Origin: an uncultured Clostridium sp.
GTDB lineage: Bacteria > Bacillota > Clostridia > TANB77 > CAG-508
Direction: 5' to 3'
NCBI GenBank assembly: GCA_946548575.1
Contig: CAMNPT010000013.1
Coordinates: 1 to 34,124, forward strand
Length of the DNA: 34,124 bases
In this document: one piece after another, positions 9,201 through 18,424 of the stretch
How positions within the stretch are numbered: the first letter of the stretch is position 1
Layout: each line of letters begins with the position of its first letter
Made by a program: the position numbers and the translations under genes
Notes under the pieces: generated by a model
What the model was told of the DNA's origin: nothing
The model's database searches: none
The model's input: only the letters and a program-made list of their open reading frames with translations

Positions 9201-10969
9201 TCATCTATAACTTCACCATTTTTATATTTCATAATTCCAACTTCAGTTATTTTTTCTGTAGTCGCAGAAAATCCTGTTGTTTCTAAATCTAATACACAAT
9301 ATGTTGTATCTATATCTTGCCCCTTTGCATTTTCTACAACTGAGTTTTTGTCTGGTGCTAAATATGCTTCTACTCCATATATAATTTTCATATCAGGATT
9401 ATCATAACCTAGTAGTTTATGAGCTTCTGGAAATGCTTGTACAACTCCATGATCTGTTATTGCAATAGATTTCATTCCCCATTTCATAGCTCTTTTAATT
9501 AAATCTGTTGCAGAACTAATAGCATCCATTTGACTCATTTTTGTATGCATATGCAGTTCCACTCTTTTTATTTCTGCATTATCTTGTCTAATTTCTTTTT
9601 TTAAGCCTTCTGTTTCAACTATAGTATTTACCATAACAGATAATTCATTTGTAAATGTATCCATTCCAGCAGTTCCTGCAACTTTAACGCCTTTTGCACT
9701 TTTTATTCTTTTCATTATTTTTTTTGCATTTTTTTCATCTAAAAATACTTTACAAGTTATTGAACTTGTACCATCATATAAATCAAAACTAAATAATGTT
9801 TTTCCTGATTTTAATGTTCTATCTTCTGTAAATATTACTTCACCTTGAAGTGATATTTTTCCATCTTCTACTCCTAAATTTTCTATTTTTACAAGAGGTT
9901 CTGTTATATTTAGATTTCCACCAAAAATTAAAGGTGTATTTTCAATTTCATCCTCTTCTGGTAATTCTGGAACTTCTGCATTTGTTTCTATTATAGTATT
10001 TGAAATTACAGTAACATCTCCTGCATATGTGTCTAACCCTGCTTTTCCTGTGGTTTTTATCGCTTTAGCTTTTTCTATTTTATCAATTATCTCTTGACCT
10101 TCTGCTAAATCTTTGGCGAATGATTTTACAGTAATAGTTCCTGTTCCATCAAATAACTCAAAAATAATCATACCTTTGCCAGATTTTGTTTCTCTAACCT
10201 GACATGAAACTATTCTTCCTTCTAATGTAACTCTTCCAGATTCTGCAGATATTTCTTTTATTTTGGTTAGTTTTTCTTTTGCTCTAGATGGTTTTCCCAT
10301 TATATATTCTTGTGTTTCTTCTATTTCTACGATATCATCCATCTCTTCTGGTATATAACCTTCTACATCATTTGGTAATTTATAATCAGGATCATTATAT
10401 TCTTCAATTTCATTTGTTTGTTCTTCTATATGAGCAACAATTTTTTGCTCTTCTTGTTTTAATTTATTTTTTATTATGTTTAATGCTTCCTCAGATACAT
10501 CTTCTATTAATTCTATTTGATAATCTATGCCAAATAAATTCTTTAAAACTTTTATAAGTTCTTTATCTGTTTTCTTTGCACGTAAAAAATCTGCACCTTT
10601 TAAATGCATCTTAATTGTAATTTTTTCATTTTCTATTTCTAAGTCGCTTTTTAATAATAACATAGGCTTTGTTAATGGATATTTGTGAGCCATATATGCA
10701 ATAATATTTTTCCATTCTGTTTTTATTGATTTTTTCTCAACTTGATCATGGTAATTTATTTTTATATCTATGTTTTCAAATTTAAATCTCTCTCTTAAAA
10801 ATCTTTCAAAATACCATATTTCTTTTATTTCAATATATTCATCAAAATAGATTAAAACTTCTAATGTATCTGTCTTTTTTAACACATTTAATGCTGTAAT
10901 TGTTGCATATTTAATATTTGAATTTGTTTTATAATCACTAAATATATCCCCAAGTTTTTTAGCTTCCAA
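6232..10969 (-). CDS. polC: DNA polymerase III alpha subunit, PolC type, with +1 recoding near the C-terminus
   Basis: The replicative polymerase of low-GC Gram-positives. The uninterrupted frame gives 1543 residues ending at 6338. Skipping one C at codon 1537 (CGG) gives 1578 residues and restores the standard C-terminus (GKFMSIDDLKIRSKVGN ... SQSNQMSLF), stop at 6232-6234. Domains: N-terminal region (1-230); two successive OB folds (about 238-330 and 361-455); PHP domain (from 470, ELHMHTKMS) interrupted by a DEDDh proofreading exonuclease (about 555-720, DLETTG and HNAGFDVGF); a Cys4 zinc knuckle (CPNC...CPKC, about 1040-1075); palm with PDIDLNFSG near 1098. The usual PolC has one OB fold and about 1440 residues, so the extra length is the second OB copy. 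TTG start, AAAGGG 12 bp upstream. A -10-like TATAAT on this strand (11096-11101) overlaps the divergent promoter. Confidence 0.95.
6358..6361 (-). other. +1 recoding site CGGA in polC
   Basis: In frame 0 the message reads GAA GAA CGG AAA ATT TAT and stops six codons after CGG. Skipping the C gives GAA GAA (C) GGA AAA TTT ATG, which encodes the conserved Gly-Lys-Phe and the whole remaining PolC C-terminus (42 residues). Confidence 0.85.
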
Positions 10970-11074
10970 AATCTATTTCATCCCTTTACTTTTTAGTTTG
11001 AATTTTCTAAGAGTGATTTTATCATAACTTTTTTGTAAAAAAAAGCGAACATAAGAATTTTTTATATTGCTGTA

Positions 11075-11101
11075 ACACATTTTTTTATTTCTCATATTAT
11101 A
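11075..11101 (+). promoter_or_regulatory. Candidate sporulation (sigma-K/E type) promoter
   Basis: AC at 11075-11076, 16 bp, then CATATTATA at 11093-11101. This fits the sigma-K pattern AC-N16-CATANNNTA and lies about 60 bp upstream of the small Cys-rich gene. Short patterns occur by chance in AT-rich DNA; the fit to the gene's likely spore role is what makes it credible. Confidence 0.4.
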
Positions 11102-11160
11102 TATCATACAAAGGAAACAACAAAAGAAAACATATTGTTGATTGGAAGGAGGTATAGACT

Positions 11161-11277
11161 ATGCCAGAAAATAGAGGATGCGGTGGATTCGGATTTGGCG
11201 ATGATTGTTGCTGGATTATAATCCTTATATTATTAATATGCTGCTGTTGCGGTGGTAATAGAGGAGGATGTTGCTAA
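11161..11277 (+). CDS. Small Cys/Gly-rich hydrophobic protein, possible spore-coat peptide
   Basis: A 38-residue protein, the only plus-strand gene in the window. It has a Gly/Cys N-terminus (RGCGGFGFGDDCC), a hydrophobic core (WIIILILLI) and a Cys-rich end (CCCCGGNRGGCC), for nine cysteines in all. A near-perfect AAGGAGG lies 8 bp before the ATG, a candidate sporulation promoter lies upstream and a strong terminator follows, so it is very likely a real monocistronic gene. The glycine-rich/hydrophobic design resembles the small YjcZ-type sporulation peptides of Firmicutes, but the cysteine density is higher. A coat-crosslinking or membrane role is inference. Confidence 0.75.
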   Translation: MPENRGCGGFGFGDDCCWIIILILLICCCCGGNRGGCC

Positions 11278-11292
11278 TCTCCTATAGTCACT

Positions 11293-11327
11293 AAAAAAGA
11301 AAACTCCTATTAAGGAGTTTTCTTTTT
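11293..11327. terminator. Bidirectional intrinsic terminator
   Basis: A 14-bp perfect stem (AAAAAGAAAACTCC pairing with GGAGTTTTCTTTTT) with a TATTA loop has A-runs on one side and T-runs on the other. It ends both the plus-strand Cys-rich gene (stop 11277) and the minus-strand phosphatase-kinase-surface protein operon (stop 11332), which converge on it. Confidence 0.9.
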
Positions 11328-11331
11328 GGTT

Positions 11332-12435
11332 TTATTTAAATCTTTTTCCTTTATGTTTTTGCCTTTTAGGTTTTTCGTCATCATACTCTTCATATTTATC
11401 ATCATCTTCTTGTTGTGTATTTAAATCTTCATTTTGTTCATCATATACTTCTTCTTCAAAATCATTGTAATATTCATCTTCCTCTATTTTTTTATTTTTT
11501 ATATGTTTAACAATTAGGAAAATTATAATTAAAAATACTATAATTGCTAAAGATATTGAAGCTGCAATTAATATTTTATTTTGTTCTTGTTTTTTTCTTA
11601 ATTCTTCTTGCTCTCTTGCTATAGCCTCTTCATCAACCAATTTTTTATTTACTACAACTTGATATGTAGCAATATTATTTCCATCTGGATCTGAAACTAA
11701 AATTGTTATAATGTTTTCCCCTTCTTCAAGTTTATTGTTTCCAGTAATATCTACTACATAATATGGATCTGTTGCTTTTGCTTCAATTTCTAGTTTTTCA
11801 CCTTCACCTATATATGTTGTTTCATATTCATAAATATTTGTACTAAATTCTGGAGATAATTTTAAATCACCTATTTTTAAACTAGCTAATCCATTTCCAG
11901 ATGATGTATTTTCCACATTTTCAGTATTTTCATCATCTTCTTTGGTTATATTTATTGTATATGTTTTAGTTGTTCCATCTTCTGCTGTTACCACAACTGA
12001 TACTGTATTTTTTCCATCTTCTAACTGTTTTTTTCCTGTACCAGAAATTTTAGCACTACTGCTTTGGGCAGTTGCATAAACTTCTACTTCTTCAACATCT
12101 TCAGGTACAGTAACATTATATGTAGTTGTACCTGATTTAAATCCTGAAAAATCATTTGGTTTTATTCCTAAATTACTTAAATTTGCATTATTTGACTTTG
12201 ATTTAGTTGTTGTCTGTGTTGTTGAAGTTGTTTTTGGAGTAGTTGTTTGTGTTGTATTAGTTTTATTACTACTTGTATTTTCTTCCTTATTTTTATTTTC
12301 TTGGGTTTGAGTATTTGTATTTGACTCTACACTTTGGTTTGTTGTGTTTTCTTCTGCATATACATTGTTACCTATTATAAAAAATATAGTTATTATTAAT
12401 ATTGTTACTATTGTTATTTTTACTTTTTTATTCAT
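11332..12435 (-). CDS. Cell-surface protein with two cadherin-like beta-sandwich domains
   Basis: 367 residues. Order: signal peptide or N-terminal anchor (about 5-27), a Thr/Asn/Gln-rich linker (30-85), a first cadherin-like domain (about 86-165, with NLSNLGIKPNDFSGFKSGTT and YTINITKE), a second (about 182-265, LASLKIGDLKLSPEF...YQVVVNK), a charged helix, a transmembrane segment (about 288-310), and an acidic cytoplasmic tail ending in basic residues. The fold matches the Cadherin-like domain (Pfam PF12733) common on surface proteins of Clostridia, where it is thought to bind carbohydrate or protein. It is co-transcribed 17 bp after the PASTA kinase; its cytoplasmic tail could be a kinase substrate or docking partner, which is inference. 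ATG with AGGAGG 6 bp upstream. Confidence 0.85.
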   Translation of the reverse strand: MNKKVKITIVTILIITIFFIIGNNVYAEENTTNQSVESNTNTQTQENKNKEENTSSNKTNTTQTTTPKTTSTTQTTTKSKSNNANLSNLGIKPNDFSGFKSGTTTYNVTVPEDVEEVEVYATAQSSSAKISGTGKKQLEDGKNTVSVVVTAEDGTTKTYTINITKEDDENTENVENTSSGNGLASLKIGDLKLSPEFSTNIYEYETTYIGEGEKLEIEAKATDPYYVVDITGNNKLEEGENIITILVSDPDGNNIATYQVVVNKKLVDEEAIAREQEELRKKQEQNKILIAASISLAIIVFLIIIFLIVKHIKNKKIEEDEYYNDFEEEVYDEQNEDLNTQQEDDDKYEEYDDEKPKRQKHKGKRFK

Positions 12436-12451
12436 TTGTTCCTCCTAATTT

Positions 12452-14410
12452 TTAGAAACTTATTGATGAATCATTATTAAAGTTTACAGTTTCTGTTCTT
12501 GTCCAATTTTCTCCATTTGTATCTGTTATTGTTAATGTTATTTCTTGTGAACCTTTTCCTGAAATATTTGCAGTTTTAACAGTTGTATTTTTATCTACAC
12601 CTGAATCTTGCCATAATGTTTTTCCTCCAGCTGTTATAATTATTTTGACTGTTTTAGCTGGTATTTCTGTTCCTTCCTCAGTACTTTGAGCATATCCACC
12701 TGTAATTGATTTTACATCTATTGATACAGAAACTGATTTTGATTCTTCATAACTATTTACTATTATTGTAATTGCTGTTCCATCTTCTGCTTCGGTTCCG
12801 GCTGCAACACTTTGTCTTAATACAACTCCTTTTTCTTTAGAGCTATCCTCTTCTGTTGTAACACTTACTTTAAATCCAGCTTTTTTTAATGTACTTTCAG
12901 CTTCTGATTGTTGTTTACCAACAACATCTGGTACACTTGCTTTTTTTACTCCTGTACTAACATGTATTTTTACAGTATCTCCTGCAAAAACCTCTGTATC
13001 TGGGTCTGTATCTTGTGATATTACATATCCTTCTTCAACTTTTTTATTGGCTTCTTCTTTTATTTCTACTTTTAATTTAGCATCTTCTAAAGCTTTAACT
13101 GCCTCATCTTGTTTCATCCCTACTACTTTAGGTACAGTTGCTTTCTCTTGACCTTTACTAATTACTACTTTTACAGTACTACCTTCTTTTACTTTATTAT
13201 ATTTTTCCATATAAGTTGGATCTTGTGATATTACATATCCTTCTGGAACATCTTTGTTATATTCTTCCTTTTCTACCTCAAATACTAATTTTACAGCCTC
13301 CACTTCTTTTTGTGCTTCTTCCTTTGACATTCCTACAATATTTGGTAACTCAACTTCTGGTGGATTTGTAATATTTAAAACTGCCATTGTCCCACCAAAG
13401 CTCAATGCGAATAATAAAATTAATCCTATAAATATGCTTATTTTTTTATGTTTTTTTATAAAACCTTTTAACCCATTTTCTTTTTTATCTTCTTTTTCAT
13501 TATTTTTTACATATCTACTTGTATTAATCACTTGAGTTTTTGCAGTTGGGTCATATTCAACATCTTCTATTGTTTCACCTTCAGGATCTTTTAAAGCTTT
13601 TTTTAAATCATCTAACATTTCTGTTGCTGTTTGATACCTTATTGTTGTATCTTTTTGTAAAGCTTTCATTATTATTTTATTTACAGCTACTGGTATATTG
13701 GCATTTAACTTGATTGGTTCTTCTGGCTCTTCTTGCATGTGTTTTAATGCGACAGAAACTGGTGTATCTGCATCAAATGGAACTTTACCTGTTACCATTT
13801 CATACATTACAACTCCTAAAGAATATAAGTCAGATTTTGCATCTGTATATCCTCCTCTTGCATGTTCTGGTGAAAAATAATGTACAGAACCAATTGTTGT
13901 TCCAAATGCAGTAATTGTTGAATTTGAAACTGCTTTTGCTATTCCAAAGTCTGTTACTTTTGCAACTCCATCTTCTGTTATTATTATATTATGTGGTTTT
14001 ATATCTCTATGAACTATATTATTCCTATGTGCCATTTCTAAAGCAGATGCAATTTGCATTGCTACATTTATAGACCATTTCCAAGGTAAAGGGCCTTTTT
14101 CTTCTACTATAATTTCTTTTAATGTTTTTCCTTGTATAAGTTCCATTACAATAAAATATAAATTTCCATCTACTCCAACATCATATATTGATACAATATT
14201 TGCATGTGTCAATTTTGCTGCTGATTGAGCTTCAACTTCAAATCTTTTTATAAATTCTTCATCTGTTGTAAATTCATCTCTTAATATTTTTACTGCTACA
14301 TTTCTTTTTAAAATTTTATCCTCTGCTTTATATACAGTGGCCATTCCTCCATTACCAACTTTTTCAATAATCTCATATCTATTTCCTAATAGTTTACCTT
14401 CTAAACTCAT
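12452..14410 (-). CDS. prkC: PASTA-domain Ser/Thr protein kinase (PrkC/Stk1 family)
   Basis: 652 residues, normal for the family. These membrane kinases sense muropeptides or lipid II through extracellular PASTA repeats and phosphorylate proteins of cell-wall synthesis, division and germination. The Hanks-type kinase domain covers about 10-272: glycine loop GNGGMATVYKAE (19-30), Lys41 in VAVKIL, HRDIKPHN (134-141) and DFG (154-156). A juxtamembrane linker with a TQVIN segment follows, then one transmembrane helix (about 324-346). Three PASTA domains (about 350-420, 421-488 and 489-555) are followed by an extra beta-rich domain of about 90 residues. The gene starts 12 bp after the phosphatase gene, the standard pairing. 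Confidence 0.96.
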   Translation of the reverse strand: MSLEGKLLGNRYEIIEKVGNGGMATVYKAEDKILKRNVAVKILRDEFTTDEEFIKRFEVEAQSAAKLTHANIVSIYDVGVDGNLYFIVMELIQGKTLKEIIVEEKGPLPWKWSINVAMQIASALEMAHRNNIVHRDIKPHNIIITEDGVAKVTDFGIAKAVSNSTITAFGTTIGSVHYFSPEHARGGYTDAKSDLYSLGVVMYEMVTGKVPFDADTPVSVALKHMQEEPEEPIKLNANIPVAVNKIIMKALQKDTTIRYQTATEMLDDLKKALKDPEGETIEDVEYDPTAKTQVINTSRYVKNNEKEDKKENGLKGFIKKHKKISIFIGLILLFALSFGGTMAVLNITNPPEVELPNIVGMSKEEAQKEVEAVKLVFEVEKEEYNKDVPEGYVISQDPTYMEKYNKVKEGSTVKVVISKGQEKATVPKVVGMKQDEAVKALEDAKLKVEIKEEANKKVEEGYVISQDTDPDTEVFAGDTVKIHVSTGVKKASVPDVVGKQQSEAESTLKKAGFKVSVTTEEDSSKEKGVVLRQSVAAGTEAEDGTAITIIVNSYEESKSVSVSIDVKSITGGYAQSTEEGTEIPAKTVKIIITAGGKTLWQDSGVDKNTTVKTANISGKGSQEITLTITDTNGENWTRTETVNFNNDSSISF

Positions 14411-14422
14411 ATTTATCTCTCC

Positions 14423-15157
14423 TTAGATATTTTTTATGATAATTACTGTTATATTATCATATCCACCATTTTCATTTGCAAGATTTACTAATTCTTTTGG
14501 TGCTTGTTCTATATCTTTTTTTGCCTGTTTAAATATTTCTTCTTGTGGTACTAAATTTGTTAATCCATCTGAATTGATGACTAAAATATCATCCTTCAAA
14601 AAGCCTTTTACCATAACATCTGGTTCCACAAATGCATTACATCCTAGCGCCTTCATTAACATATTTTTTTGTGGATGGTGTACCGCTTGTTCTTGAGTAA
14701 TTGTTCCATCTTTTACTAATTTTTGTACATAACTATGGTCTTGTGTTAATTTTCTGGTAAAGTCTTTTCTAATTCTATAAATTCTACTATCTCCTACATG
14801 TCCAATAAATACCTTATTATTATATATTAAACAAATCTCTAAAGTAGTACCCATTCCTTCTAATTCTTTACTTTCTTTAGATTTTTCATACACTACCATA
14901 TTTGCATATTCCATACTACTTGCTACAAGTTGTATAATGCTATCTTTATCTTTTTCTATTTCTTTAAAATTGTTTTCTATATAATTTTTTGCCGATTGAA
15001 TAGCTAAGTTACTGGCTATTTCTCCACCATTATAACCACCCATTCCATCAGCTAACATGTACAATTGAACTTCATCTAATGAGTCAGATATGTAGTAAGC
15101 ATCTTCATTAACTTCTCTTATTTTTCCTATATCTGATTTAGCATAGGCTTTTATCAT
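14423..15157 (-). CDS. stp: PP2C-type Ser/Thr phosphatase partnered with the PASTA kinase
   Basis: 244 residues. Stp/PrpC phosphatases are Mn/Mg-dependent and reverse phosphorylation by the adjacent PASTA kinase. PP2C motifs are present: REVNEDAYYI (14-23), ADGMGGYNGGEIAS (36-49, metal-binding Asp37), GTT near 100, DSRIYRI, NSDGLTNLV and GGYDNITVI at the end. A longer reading from 15226 is possible, but the ATG at 15157 has GAGGTG at 5-bp spacing and gives the usual MIKAYAKSDIGK N-terminus, so I chose it. It is the first gene of the phosphatase-kinase-surface protein operon, with a good promoter just upstream. Confidence 0.95.
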   Translation of the reverse strand: MIKAYAKSDIGKIREVNEDAYYISDSLDEVQLYMLADGMGGYNGGEIASNLAIQSAKNYIENNFKEIEKDKDSIIQLVASSMEYANMVVYEKSKESKELEGMGTTLEICLIYNNKVFIGHVGDSRIYRIRKDFTRKLTQDHSYVQKLVKDGTITQEQAVHHPQKNMLMKALGCNAFVEPDVMVKGFLKDDILVINSDGLTNLVPQEEIFKQAKKDIEQAPKELVNLANENGGYDNITVIIIKNI

Positions 15158-15194
15158 TTTTTCACCTCTTTTTTTATGTTTGTTATTACCTCTT

Positions 15195-15223
15195 TTTATA
15201 TCACATCTTTGTATTTTTTGCAA
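15195..15223 (-). promoter_or_regulatory. Promoter of the phosphatase-kinase operon
   Basis: On the minus strand TTGCAA (15218-15223), 17 bp, then TATAAA (15195-15200) preceded by TGA, an extended -10. Transcription would start about 30 nt before the phosphatase ATG. Confidence 0.6.
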
Positions 15224-15237
15224 CACTTCTATTTAAA

Positions 15238-15293
15238 CAAAATAATTACAAACTTTAAGAGAATTTTATCAATTAAAATTTGTAATTATTTGT
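15238..15293 (-). terminator. Long AT-rich hairpin after the GAPDH gene
   Basis: AAATAATTACAAA and TTTGTAATTATTT pair perfectly, with inner pairing around a loop near 15258-15272. It lies 27 bp past the GAPDH stop and before the next operon's promoter. The stem is almost all A/T, so it may be a weak terminator or an RNA 3'-end stabiliser. Confidence 0.5.
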
Positions 15294-15319
15294 TAAACTT
15301 ATTTAATTATATAATAAAA

Positions 15320-16327
<1,008 letters not shown>

Positions 16328-16403
16328 TTATTCCTCCTTAAATTTATTAAATTTTTATATTTTTTATATATTATAAAATTTTTATAATATATAAATAAAT
16401 AAT

Positions 16404-18374
16404 CTATTTATATAGTTTTTCAAGCACGATAACAAACATAGCATGTGCCCAACCAAGTCCTATTACCCATGTTGGTTTTAATGTATTATTATCAATTTGC
16501 TCTCCTAAAAAGTAATGTTTTCCTGCTGTTTTTACAACAAAATCAAAAGCTTCTTTTGCTTTTTTCTTTTCTCCTGTTTCTAAATAATATAATGTCATCC
16601 AAAGATTTGCAATTGGCCAAGGATTACCATTCATATAATTATCTTGTTCAAATCTTTGATACCCACCTGTATATGTTCTTAAATGCATATTTATACTTTC
16701 TATTGTATTTTTTATTTTTACTTCTTTTGGCTTAAATACTTCAAATGGTGTAACTGCACCTATAATACTTATATCCATCTTTTTATCTTCTGGATTTCTT
16801 ACATATGATTTTTTTTGTTCATCATACATATTATTATTAATATAATTTTTCAATTTTATTTGTATTTTCTCAATTTCTCTTTCATTTTTTTGTATTTTTT
16901 CTTCTTTTAATCTATTATTATCAAAATCTGATACATTTTTTCCAAGAATTTTGTATATCTTTAATATACAATCAAAAGCTGAATATATACTAGCTAATGA
17001 ATATAAATGAATTCCTTCACACATTTCCCATAAATCATAACTAATATGATATTTATGTTTTTTTCCTGTTCTTTTTAATGTATCTTCTTCTATTTCATCT
17101 TTAACCACATCTCTTTTATATTCATCTATTCCATCAATATCTAACCAGTCTTTCACATATTTTTTCAAGAAATCTATTGCCTTTTCACACATTTTTAGAT
17201 TATCTTTTAAAAACTTTTCTGATTTAGTATATTTATAATGTTCATAAACACCATATACTACACTAGCCGTTTCATCTATTTGATATCCCCATGATGGTGC
17301 TAAATTACCATCTGTGTAAAATCTTTGTTCCCACATTCCATTTTTACTTTGAGTTTTTTTACAAAAAACTTTATAGAATTTTTCTGTCTCTTTATCCATT
17401 TTCAAAATATCCATTGCCCTTGTTATAAAAATTGCATCTCTAGGCCAACAATATGCATATCTACCACATTTTGTAAAATTTTCATCTACCTCAGGTGATG
17501 CAATAATTGCACCTGTATCATTGTCTGTTAAAAGTGGAAATAATAAAATACTTCTTTTATATATTTCAAATATTCTTTCTTCATAACTATTTTTAGGTTC
17601 TTTTAAATTTAATCCATTATGTGATTTTACATACTTTCTCCAATATGATTTAGCATTAGAATATTCCTTATTTAAATCAATTTTAGTTATTCTATCTACT
17701 TCAGCTTCCATTTCAGAAACATTTTTATTCTCTCCAACGTTAATGCAAATCTCTAAAACTTTCTTTTCTTGTGGTTTTATAACTCCTAAATCAAAACAGA
17801 TACTTGAATCTTTAGACATTCCTATATAATCTTTATCATATATTTCTCCTCTTTTTATTGTTTCTTTGCTTCCATTAATTTGATGTCCTGAAATTTTATA
17901 TCCTTTAGCAAATGTTGAAAATGCAAAATCATGTGCATATTGTAACATTCCATTATCAAGTATTTTACAGCTAACAAAATTATTACTTTGATCTGAAATT
18001 AACTCTGAATGTATAAAAAATTTTGTATCTAAATCTATTTTTCCTTCATTTAAATAAACATATTTTTTTACTATAACATTTTCTTTTAGCATTATAAAAT
18101 CAGTTTGAATTATTTTTAAATTAAAGTAAGTATTTGTTATTTCTGTATTTAAAACATTTGTATCAACTTCATAATATTGTTTATAATTATTATTTATATC
18201 ATCATGTAAATAAATTAAATCTGAATTGTTTATTTTTACTCCTGTTTGAAAGAAACTTACATATTGTTTATTATCTTTATTTGGGAAATAAACTCTTTGT
18301 AATTCTCCTTTTCCAGTAAAGGTTGCTATCATTTTTTTATTTCCAATAATTGCTTCATTTAAATATTTTTCCAT
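16404..18374 (-). CDS. Glycoside hydrolase family 15 (glucoamylase/trehalase-like) protein
   Basis: 656 residues, the usual length for bacterial GH15 proteins. The family inverts alpha-glucosidic bonds (starch, glycogen or maltooligosaccharide ends, or trehalose). An N-terminal beta-sandwich domain (about 1-260) precedes the (alpha/alpha)6 barrel. Seen in the barrel: GRYAYCWPRDA (about residues 303-313), MWEQRFYTDGNLAPSWGYQIDETA with the acidic pair of the active site, and RTYTGGYQRFEQDNYMNGNPWP. No signal peptide is present, so the enzyme is probably cytoplasmic and may act on stored glycogen. ATG with AAAGGAG 6-7 bp upstream. Exact substrate cannot be assigned. Confidence 0.9.
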   Translation of the reverse strand: MEKYLNEAIIGNKKMIATFTGKGELQRVYFPNKDNKQYVSFFQTGVKINNSDLIYLHDDINNNYKQYYEVDTNVLNTEITNTYFNLKIIQTDFIMLKENVIVKKYVYLNEGKIDLDTKFFIHSELISDQSNNFVSCKILDNGMLQYAHDFAFSTFAKGYKISGHQINGSKETIKRGEIYDKDYIGMSKDSSICFDLGVIKPQEKKVLEICINVGENKNVSEMEAEVDRITKIDLNKEYSNAKSYWRKYVKSHNGLNLKEPKNSYEERIFEIYKRSILLFPLLTDNDTGAIIASPEVDENFTKCGRYAYCWPRDAIFITRAMDILKMDKETEKFYKVFCKKTQSKNGMWEQRFYTDGNLAPSWGYQIDETASVVYGVYEHYKYTKSEKFLKDNLKMCEKAIDFLKKYVKDWLDIDGIDEYKRDVVKDEIEEDTLKRTGKKHKYHISYDLWEMCEGIHLYSLASIYSAFDCILKIYKILGKNVSDFDNNRLKEEKIQKNEREIEKIQIKLKNYINNNMYDEQKKSYVRNPEDKKMDISIIGAVTPFEVFKPKEVKIKNTIESINMHLRTYTGGYQRFEQDNYMNGNPWPIANLWMTLYYLETGEKKKAKEAFDFVVKTAGKHYFLGEQIDNNTLKPTWVIGLGWAHAMFVIVLEKLYK

Positions 18375-18390
18375 TTTATTCTCCTTTTTT

Positions 18391-18421
18391 CAACCAAAAG
18401 GTCCGTCCCCACTGGTTCAAA
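18391..18421. repeat. GGGGACG hairpin repeat, copy 1
   Basis: On the minus strand an AACCA...TGGTT bounded unit carries the core GTGGGGACGGACCTTTT. It lies between the beta-CASP gene stop and the GH15 ribosome-binding site. The same core occurs near 27.9 and 28.0 kb, and a variant near 24.2 kb. Confidence 0.75.
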
Positions 18422-18424
18422 ATT

